A DNA stretch of 64,000 nt from Andalucia godoyi (taxonomy: Eukaryota > Discoba > Jakobea > Jakobida > Andaluciidae), in the NCBI GenBank assembly GCA_009859145.1, contig VRVR01000017.1:312607-376606 (forward strand), read 5' to 3'. The position numbers and the translations under genes are program-made. Shown piece by piece: positions 57,717-64,000 of the stretch; positions within the stretch are counted from its first letter, which is position 1, and every line of letters starts with the position of its first letter. The notes under the pieces are model-generated. The model did no database searches. It was not told the DNA's origin and worked only from the letters and a program-made list of their open reading frames with translations.

Positions 57717-59390
57717 TCAATTATCAGTTCCACACATCTGCTTCCACTTTTCAAACCTTTGAACAGCTGTTTGGGAATCAGTCGGTCTCACAGATTGGAT
57801 CGCGGCAAACACATCGTTCACATGAATCACGGACAACTCCTTTGCTTGAGAGGATGCGAGGAGCAGCTTCAATTCATCGATTGATTTTCCGGACGAGAAG
57901 CGTCGCATGGGCAGCATGGCAGCCTCGCGACACACAATGACGATGTCCGCTGCAGAGTAACCATCTGTCTTTGCGGCAAATGCATCGTATGCGGTTGCAA
58001 ACTCCCCCGCTGGCAAGAATGACGACACATCCAGAGTGATATCATGTGAATCCGCCAAGCACGCCTTGAACAAGTCTTTGCGGCCGTTGGAATCCGGAGG
58101 CGGGACGTAGATTCTCTGTTCCAGCCTTCGCAGCATGGCTGCTCCAATGTCCCATGGTTTGTTGGTTGTCCCAATGACAGCAACTCCCACAGTGTTCTCA
58201 TCTCCGACTGGCTCTGCAGACTGCGAGCAAAGACCATCAATTTCCGCAAGAAAGGCAGTCGACACCCTTCTGTTCGCATCGTGGTTGCTGCTGGCGGACT
58301 CACGATCGTGGAATATGGAGTCCATCTCGTCGACGAAGACAATTGACGGTGCAAGAGCGCGAGCAATGCTAAATAGCACGCGAACGATCTTCTCTGATTC
58401 GCCGTACCACTTCGATGTTACGGTGGCAGCCGAGATGTTGAAGAACGTCGCAGATGTCTCCGACACAACGGCTTTTGCAAGCATTGTCTTTCCTGTTCCA
58501 GGAGGTCCATAGAGCAGTACTCCTCTCCAGGGTCTCCGTATTCCACGAAACAGCTGTGGTGCCAAAAGAGGCATCACGACCGCTTCCTGAAGCGCCTGCT
58601 TTGCACTCCCTTGCCCAACAATGCCGGCCCACTGCACACCAGGGCTAGTCAAGACGATTTCTGACAAGATCACGTCCACGAACTTTTGGTAGTCAGGAGG
58701 CAGATTGTCCAGAGCGCCAGATCGTTGCAGCCGTTCTGTCAACTGCGCGCGCATGGCCGCGGTCGAATTCGACACGTCTAATGCTTTTGCAGAACTTCCT
58801 ACTTTTCCTCCTGTTCCTCTTCCTGGTGCTGTTGCTACTGTTGTCGTTGTCGTTGTCGTTGAAGATGACGATGACGATGACGATGACGGTGCTAGTGCTG
58901 GTGACGGAAGGGCTGGTTCCTGCGCGTCTTGCTTCTGGAGGTGCTGTTGGTGGGCTCTTTGCATCTGCGGCTTGACGGACGATGATGTTCGGAGATCAAC
59001 CACCGAAGCCGAACGCTTTGAAATTCCAGCTGCATGAACGCCCTTTGATCCTTCCGAAAGCTTGCACTTGCTCTTGGAATTCGCATTGGACGCTGTTGCT
59101 GCAGGCGATGTGGAGGAGGAAGAATGGATGGACATACGAGACGAAGGGACTGTGGGCTGAAGCTTCCAGTCCGCATTTCTTCTTGCCAATGGTTGTGAAT
59201 TCCAAGCAGATGCATGTGGCAGAACCGTTCGATGTACAGCGGACGATGAGAAGCGATTTTGTGTCGAACTGCTGCTGCTCGGATACGTCGTCCGAGCACC
59301 AGCAGAACTGGACTTGATAGAGTCGTAGATCGCGCGTTGCAATCCAGCCTCATATGCCATATGAGAATGCAAGTTTTCTCTATCGCTCAT
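57717..59390 (-). CDS. Katanin p60/fidgetin-type AAA ATPase
   Basis: The product is 557 aa from ATG 59390 (MSDRENLHSHMAYEA); a further ATG 12 codons upstream is in frame. The N-terminal 220 residues are Ser-rich with a poly-Ser/Thr tract. The AAA domain follows: GIVGQGSAKQALQEAVVMPL, Walker A GPPGTGKT (about aa 294), TVTSKWYGESEKIVRVLFSI, Walker B SIVFVDEMDS (about aa 348), GTTNKPWDIGAAMLRRLEQR and FAAKTDGYSAADIVIVCREA. The meiotic-clade C-terminal helix with FEKWKQM ends the protein. Enzymes of this clade sever microtubules (katanin, spastin, fidgetin) or disassemble ESCRT-III (VPS4). No MIT domain is clear, and the R-rich finger region suits katanin. Confidence 0.85.
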   Translation of the reverse strand: MSDRENLHSHMAYEAGLQRAIYDSIKSSSAGARTTYPSSSSSTQNRFSSSAVHRTVLPHASAWNSQPLARRNADWKLQPTVPSSRMSIHSSSSTSPAATASNANSKSKCKLSEGSKGVHAAGISKRSASVVDLRTSSSVKPQMQRAHQQHLQKQDAQEPALPSPALAPSSSSSSSSSTTTTTTTVATAPGRGTGGKVGSSAKALDVSNSTAAMRAQLTERLQRSGALDNLPPDYQKFVDVILSEIVLTSPGVQWAGIVGQGSAKQALQEAVVMPLLAPQLFRGIRRPWRGVLLYGPPGTGKTMLAKAVVSETSATFFNISAATVTSKWYGESEKIVRVLFSIARALAPSIVFVDEMDSIFHDRESASSNHDANRRVSTAFLAEIDGLCSQSAEPVGDENTVGVAVIGTTNKPWDIGAAMLRRLEQRIYVPPPDSNGRKDLFKACLADSHDITLDVSSFLPAGEFATAYDAFAAKTDGYSAADIVIVCREAAMLPMRRFSSGKSIDELKLLLASSQAKELSVIHVNDVFAAIQSVRPTDSQTAVQRFEKWKQMCGTDN

Positions 59391-59703
59391 GATGGATGCC
59401 TGGAGCACAGACGACCAGCATTGCAAACACTGCAGACAAATGTACAGATCGAGGAAAACGAAACTCCATTAATTGGTTTTTAAAAAATAACACCGTGAAG
59501 AAGGTTTGAAAAAGAAAAACACAATTTCGCCGGACCTTTATCGGACAATTTTCTCCAACAGGAATCACCACGAAAAACAAACCCGGTTGGCTGGGTCTAT
59601 TCGGAGGAGGGTTTTCCTTGTTCTGCTTGAATAAGGTGTGTGTACCCATTGCGTGCTTTTGCTGGCGGAAGAGAACAAAATACCAGTGACGAGTGAAAAA
59701 CGT
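59391..59703. other. Divergent promoter region
   Basis: 313 bp between the AAA ATPase and the F5/8C-like gene. No gene is seen. Confidence 0.5.
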
Positions 59704-62067
59704 ATGGATTGTGAAGTATCTGCTTGGAGAGCACGCCCGGATGGATCGGGTGTTTTGCCGGAGTACCGCATTCCTCTGCAATCGATATGCGTTCATCCTC
59801 GTTGGATGGCTCACAGCAGCGTCTTGTCTCGCATGCAGCAGCTGGCGGCGATCACGAAGCAACATCCGCTGACAGTTTCAATTGAGCAGGTTGTTACGGA
59901 GATGATTCAAAAGACATTTAGTGTTGCAACGGATGCCGGCGCTCGAGCGCTACGCAGTAGCGTCGATGAGTGCGAGACTGGGACCTGCCATTTGTTTGCA
60001 GACGCTATGACATACTGCTGCTCGCTTACTTGGGAGCATTCGTACCTTCATGCAGCTCTTAGAGAGCTAGTGGAGACGGAGGATGAGACAGGACTACGGC
60101 TCATTTTGGGATTGATGGTGCGCTCCGCCCGCGAATGCAATGCTCGAAAACGAGATACATTCAACATGATCATCAAGCGACTGTCCATGCCTCGCGGAGC
60201 TCCAAGTTCCTCGGAGCTCTGCACAGATAGGGGTGTCCTTGGAGGAGCAATGAAAGATGCTTCAGAACGTGCAGTCTTGGCGGCACTTCGACTCTTGAAC
60301 CGAACGGTTCTGTGCATAGAAGACTGGAAGGACCGGTCGTTTTCTTCATGTTTCCTGCAGCCATCACTCTTCACTTTCGATCAATGGGGCGATCATCAAG
60401 CCGCGTTGGACGCAGACGTTCATGGAGGCAGTGTGTACTTGGCATTGCTGCTGGCAACCACTGGAATTCGAACCAGTAGGCTTCCCGATGTGAGTGATCG
60501 CGTGAAAGGGGTTGTTGATTTTCGCCAAGTGACAACGGCGGGCTTTGAGAATGCGGTGCAGGCAATATGCAGTCCAGAGAACATTGGAAAGAGCTTTCGA
60601 GGAATTCCTGTATGCCGTTGCGTAAGCAAGCCGCCGATTTCCAGACCTCTCCAGACGACATCGTTCATTTGGTCTGCCATCGATACTCTGGAACTGGCCG
60701 AAAAAGCAATCAATCCGAGAGAGGGGAATGCAGAGAGGAGAACACGATTTGCCGCGTACTTGAAATCGTACTGTGATTTATTTTCGTCCGATGTTTTACT
60801 GAAGCGGTTGTTCCAAGTGGTCTCTGGATCCGTAGACTCGTCAAATGCTTCTTCTGAAGGGCTTTTGGCGGACTGCCAGCTGGTTGCCGAATTTCTATGG
60901 CCACTTGAGCTGGTGGATGGCGTGGACGTTCGACAGTGGGTATGGGACCTGGATGGCAAAACAGCGACGTTCCGCGCAGATCGAGCGCGATTGCTGCTTG
61001 CTGCGATTGGGATCATCAAGGACGACAACTGGATTGCGAGCCCAATGGACTCGGCGCTCGCTGTAGGCCACCAACATTTCGTTCTTGATGACGGGGTGCT
61101 CGATCCCTGGCAATCAAGACCAGTGATTCCAAAGGAGCATATATCCTTGGATGCTGCCGGGGATATTCGGGGAGGGGGAACGGGCAGGGAGTTTCTGGAA
61201 AACCTGCTTTCGGACGGACAGCAGCCATGGAACAAATGGGTGCATCCCGGATACGTCAGACGTTCGTGGATTCTGGCCAAGTTTGATTCTCCTTACAAAG
61301 TCGCCGAATACGGACTTTGCTCTGCGAATGATGCACCAAATCGAGATCCGCAGTCGTGGACTCTGTGGGGCTTGGCTCCCTATGCATCGGAATGGACAGT
61401 GCTTCATGAAGTGCCCCACTTCTGGTTTTCAAGGAGATGGGAATGGACACGGTGCACGATCGCTCATCCAATGGTTGTCGTTGCCCTGCGCTTGGAAATC
61501 ACCAGCGTCCGTGAACCTAGAGACTGCTTGCAAATCGGGCATGTGCGATTCGCCCATCATCCGATTGACCGCTCCACAGATCACGCAATGCTACGACTTT
61601 TAATTCAACGAATTGATGCGAAGTTGATCGACGTTTCTGTCCAGGGTCACTTGGCAGCAGCAGGCTCCGTGACAGGAAATGAACTGCTGGAGAGTTTGGA
61701 AACGCTTGGGTTCCATTCTTGGAACAAATGGCTCCAGTTTGGTTCAACTATTGCACCTTCGTGGATGGTTGCCGAAATGGTCGTTCCACAAACAGTGACA
61801 GGATTTGCTGTTTGTAGCGCCAGCAGTCGTCAGGATCGGGACCCTTTCTCATGCGACGTTCTCGCTATGCCGCTGGATCCGGCATCCAGCTGGACTGAGA
61901 TCGAAACTTCCCTTTTATTCGATTTCCACTCGAGGTCTCAATGGAAAGTGTTCACATTTGCGAGCCCCGTGCAGGCACGCTCGATCAAGGTGACTTTTCA
62001 CAGCGCATCGCACAGTGCGGACTGCATCCAAGTTTCACAATGGCATTTGTTCGGCCATTCTTGTTGA
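59704..62067 (+). CDS. Protein with two C-terminal F5/8 type C (discoidin)-like domains
   Basis: The product is 787 aa from ATG 59704 (MDCEVSAWRARPDGSG); the upstream frame lacks ATG. Residues 1-470 are helical and unrecognised. Two jelly-roll domains of F5/8C/galactose-binding type follow at about aa 490-630 (QQPWNKWVHPGYVRRSWILA, VAEYGLCSANDAPNRDPQSW) and 650-787 (FHSWNKWLQFGSTIAPSWMV, VTGFAVCSASSRQDRDPFSC), both with the SAND/S-x-RDP-x-SW motif and LRLEITSVREPRDCLQIG. There is no signal peptide, so an intracellular ligand or partner-binding role is inferred. Confidence 0.72.
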   Translation: MDCEVSAWRARPDGSGVLPEYRIPLQSICVHPRWMAHSSVLSRMQQLAAITKQHPLTVSIEQVVTEMIQKTFSVATDAGARALRSSVDECETGTCHLFADAMTYCCSLTWEHSYLHAALRELVETEDETGLRLILGLMVRSARECNARKRDTFNMIIKRLSMPRGAPSSSELCTDRGVLGGAMKDASERAVLAALRLLNRTVLCIEDWKDRSFSSCFLQPSLFTFDQWGDHQAALDADVHGGSVYLALLLATTGIRTSRLPDVSDRVKGVVDFRQVTTAGFENAVQAICSPENIGKSFRGIPVCRCVSKPPISRPLQTTSFIWSAIDTLELAEKAINPREGNAERRTRFAAYLKSYCDLFSSDVLLKRLFQVVSGSVDSSNASSEGLLADCQLVAEFLWPLELVDGVDVRQWVWDLDGKTATFRADRARLLLAAIGIIKDDNWIASPMDSALAVGHQHFVLDDGVLDPWQSRPVIPKEHISLDAAGDIRGGGTGREFLENLLSDGQQPWNKWVHPGYVRRSWILAKFDSPYKVAEYGLCSANDAPNRDPQSWTLWGLAPYASEWTVLHEVPHFWFSRRWEWTRCTIAHPMVVVALRLEITSVREPRDCLQIGHVRFAHHPIDRSTDHAMLRLLIQRIDAKLIDVSVQGHLAAAGSVTGNELLESLETLGFHSWNKWLQFGSTIAPSWMVAEMVVPQTVTGFAVCSASSRQDRDPFSCDVLAMPLDPASSWTEIETSLLFDFHSRSQWKVFTFASPVQARSIKVTFHSASHSADCIQVSQWHLFGHSC

Positions 62068-62611
62068 TGATGCCTGCCACGATTTCCCCTGTTTTTCCAA
62101 TGTTATTATAAATTTATATTTAATTTATCTTTTGAGGACTGGGATGATGCAATTATTATATAAAAAGTCACCCGCAGTCGCAGCGTTGCTTCCCTGTCTC
62201 AACTCTGTAGTTGCGGAGCCCCTGATCAAATTGCTTCACCCCCGGGCACTTCTCACTTGGCCGATTCGTTTTCCCTCGCCGTTTTCGTGCTTTGCAGTGT
62301 TTTGCTTCCCTCCTCCTTCTCTTTCCGTGATCCTTGCCCCGAAACCGCCCCCCCGCAATCAAGACGGAAAGTAACATCTTGGCTACAGTTTTTTTTTTTT
62401 TTTGTTGTTGTTAGGTAATAGCAATCTGTGCTCCTTCGACGTAGTTCCACCTATTGTGCAGTGCTATCATAGTCATCAATCTTTTATTGTTATTGTTATT
62501 GTTATTGTTATTGTTATAATAATAATTATTGTTATTGTTATTTCCACCACCACGACCACCAACCCGCTTCGCAACGCCCTTGACGATTTTGATTGTATAG
62601 TGCACTCGGTT
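62068..62611. other. Spacer with TTG/TTA microsatellite
   Basis: 544 bp. A T run lies at about 62389-62402. A TTATTG/TAATAA tract lies at about 62483-62542. No gene is seen. Confidence 0.55.
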
Positions 62612-64000
62612 ATGTTTTCGCAGACTCGCTCGACGACTTCGTCCGTACCAGCTCCAAGTGCTGGTGTTTCTGACATGGTTTCATTGCTGCCGACCGCCTC
62701 GACTTCTTCTGCATTTTCCGTTTCTGCTCCCGTTGTTCCTACTGCGTCGATCGGAAATGACCAAACCAACTCATTGAAGAGAATGTTTTCTCGTTGTGGC
62801 TCGACTGCGTCTGTTTCCAACAATGCCGTGAATCCGTTTGGGCCGTCCGTGTCGTTTGGACCCACCATGTCGTTTGGACCCACTGCCTCGATCGACCAGG
62901 ATGGGTGGATGATATTTTCGCAAACACATTCTTCTTCCGCGGCATCGGCGTCGGCTTCGGCATCGGCATCGGTTCCTGTACCTCTTGCTTCTGTTCCGTC
63001 TGAAGACAGTCACGTCCTTGGAGGGTTCCACGCGTCGCAGACTGGCGCAAGTCTCATCAAATTTGGCCGAACGGATTCGTCTTCATCGGTTTCTGCAAAA
63101 CATCCATTCTCGACTGACGCGATGTTTTCGGAAGGAATGCTTATGCGAACCGATTCCAATTCCATGACCGGAGGACTGCCAGTTCCAGTGCCAATGTGCC
63201 AGACGCTGTCAACGTGTTCTCTGGATGTACCGTCGGCAGAATCGAGCCACAACGAGCTGAACGAGTACAGCACTGGCAAGTATGCGCCGAGCGCAAGCGC
63301 AAGACCGTCTGCGTTCTCCTCGGCTGCTCCGCATGCCATGTATAATCTTGCCTCTAATTCCGCTTCTGTTGCAGGTGCCCTGCCCAGCGCAGCATCGAAC
63401 TTAACCACTGGCCTGAACTCGTCTTCGAGCATGACCACCGGGTCGTCCGTACATCATGCCCTTTTGCAGAAGGATTCTGTGCTGCCGGCGGCAATTGGGC
63501 TTGCCTCTGCACCGGTCCGCGTCGTTTCTGGGTTTATGGACTCGCTCTTCCAAAAGACCAGCTGGTCGTTTTCTGACTCGTCGTTGTCACATCAGTCCTT
63601 GTCATTTTCGCTGAAGACCAAACGAGAAGATTCCTGGCACTTTGATATTCCGCAGCGGCTGTTTTGGACTTCGCACTACGTGCTCCGAGTCGTTTGCAGA
63701 TCGGAAAAGTTCGCGCATGTGTCGCCGTCTGTTTCCATCGAGCTTGTGCATGCGGATTCGTTCACCCCCATCCATGCACGTACTGCCGGGACTTCTGCCA
63801 TTACGGGGGACGTTCAGAATGCCGTACTGGAGTCTGCGCAAAACAACCAAGTTTTCATGAATGAGCTGTCTATTCACTTTCATACACACTCTTTTCAGCA
63901 GGGCAATGCCCCGTTCCGCTTTCGTGTCGTTTTCTCGAATGGAATGGAGGCCTTCTCTCCACCATTCCGCGTGCTGGCAAGGCGTCCTGCTTCGGATGGG
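62612..64000 (+). CDS. Ser-rich protein with C-terminal beta-sandwich-like region, partial at window end
   Basis: ATG 62612 opens a frame with no stop to 64000 (463 codons). The first 330 residues are Ser/Thr/Ala/Val-rich with FGPxxSFGPTxSFGP repeats and an SASASASA run. An ordered region then begins (WHFDIPQRLFWTSHYVLRVV, SVSIELVHADSFTPIHAR) and continues with FRFRVVFSNGMEAFSPPFRV, which looks like an immunoglobulin-like or transcription-factor beta-sandwich. The 3' end lies outside the window. The family is not recognised. Confidence 0.75.
   Translation, partial: MFSQTRSTTSSVPAPSAGVSDMVSLLPTASTSSAFSVSAPVVPTASIGNDQTNSLKRMFSRCGSTASVSNNAVNPFGPSVSFGPTMSFGPTASIDQDGWMIFSQTHSSSAASASASASASVPVPLASVPSEDSHVLGGFHASQTGASLIKFGRTDSSSSVSAKHPFSTDAMFSEGMLMRTDSNSMTGGLPVPVPMCQTLSTCSLDVPSAESSHNELNEYSTGKYAPSASARPSAFSSAAPHAMYNLASNSASVAGALPSAASNLTTGLNSSSSMTTGSSVHHALLQKDSVLPAAIGLASAPVRVVSGFMDSLFQKTSWSFSDSSLSHQSLSFSLKTKREDSWHFDIPQRLFWTSHYVLRVVCRSEKFAHVSPSVSIELVHADSFTPIHARTAGTSAITGDVQNAVLESAQNNQVFMNELSIHFHTHSFQQGNAPFRFRVVFSNGMEAFSPPFRVLARRPASDG

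Noticed and set aside
62476-63438. Minus-strand frames opposite the last gene
   Set aside because: They are shadows of the Ser-rich plus-strand frame, which runs 463 codons without a stop and has an ATG; the minus frames are short and overlap one another.
1-64000. tRNA, rRNA or CRISPR loci
   Set aside because: I saw no convincing tRNA B-box/cloverleaf, rRNA segment or spaced palindromic repeat array when reading the intergenic regions. A covariance-model search was not possible.

Overview
This window is nuclear DNA of a gene-dense, intron-poor protist. It carries about 36 protein genes or gene candidates plus two decayed ones in 64 kb, on both strands. Gaps are short and rich in A/T, pyrimidine runs and microsatellites. 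The eukaryotic assignment rests on ribosomal protein uL18 (RPL5), katanin-type AAA ATPase, USP, UBE2J2, NASP, VPS9 and SLC25 families. Nearly all genes read through in one open frame. Only the mitochondrial S-adenosylmethionine carrier (44740-46015) clearly needs an intron. SAS-6-like protein, SSNA1/DIP13, a PDE6D prenyl chaperone and a katanin-like ATPase point to an organism with basal bodies and flagella. A sarcosine/dimethylglycine methyltransferase hints at glycine-betaine osmolyte synthesis, as in marine or salt-exposed protists. I could not name the lineage.

Layout. 1-9.8 kb: SIKE/FGFR1OP2-like coiled coil, a NAPE-PLD-type phospholipase, a frameshifted endoglycoceramidase pseudogene ending in a dispersed repeat, and a double-CH polyglutamine protein. 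9.2-9.8 kb: a selenoprotein K gene whose apparent stop is probably selenocysteine, with a SECIS hairpin in its 3' UTR. 10-19 kb: beta-hydroxyacid dehydrogenase, ATP-grasp ligase, betaine-type methyltransferase, PDE6D, amino acid transporter, phytol/polyprenol kinase, SSNA1. 19-29 kb: USP, mitochondrial RbfA, F-box/LRR, a LINE reverse-transcriptase remnant, a coiled-coil protein. 29-37 kb: SAS6L, NASP, UBE2J2, adenine deaminase, an abundant-looking secreted protein. 38-48 kb: unknowns, a polytopic membrane protein, RING-H2, lactonase, SAM carrier, a small PTS2-like ORF, RPL5. 48-64 kb: DDT/WHIM chromatin protein, Yae1-like, a VPS9-STB6-like fusion, a 59-aa Cys-rich microprotein, katanin-like, an F5/8C-like protein, and a Ser-rich gene running off the window.

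Two dispersed repeat families are apparent. R1 has four copies. Two of them share a 435-bp core with 6 mismatches in inverted orientation 12 kb apart. The other two are shorter, and one of these sits at the broken end of the endoglycoceramidase pseudogene. R2 has a long copy at 56.6-57.1 kb and a shorter, internally deleted copy at 14.9-15.1 kb.

The most interesting observations are the selenoprotein K with its form II SECIS, the R1 family, the VPS9-STB6-like fusion, the small ORFs missed by length cut-offs, and the clustering of flagellar-apparatus genes. All assignments come from reading motifs; no database search was run.
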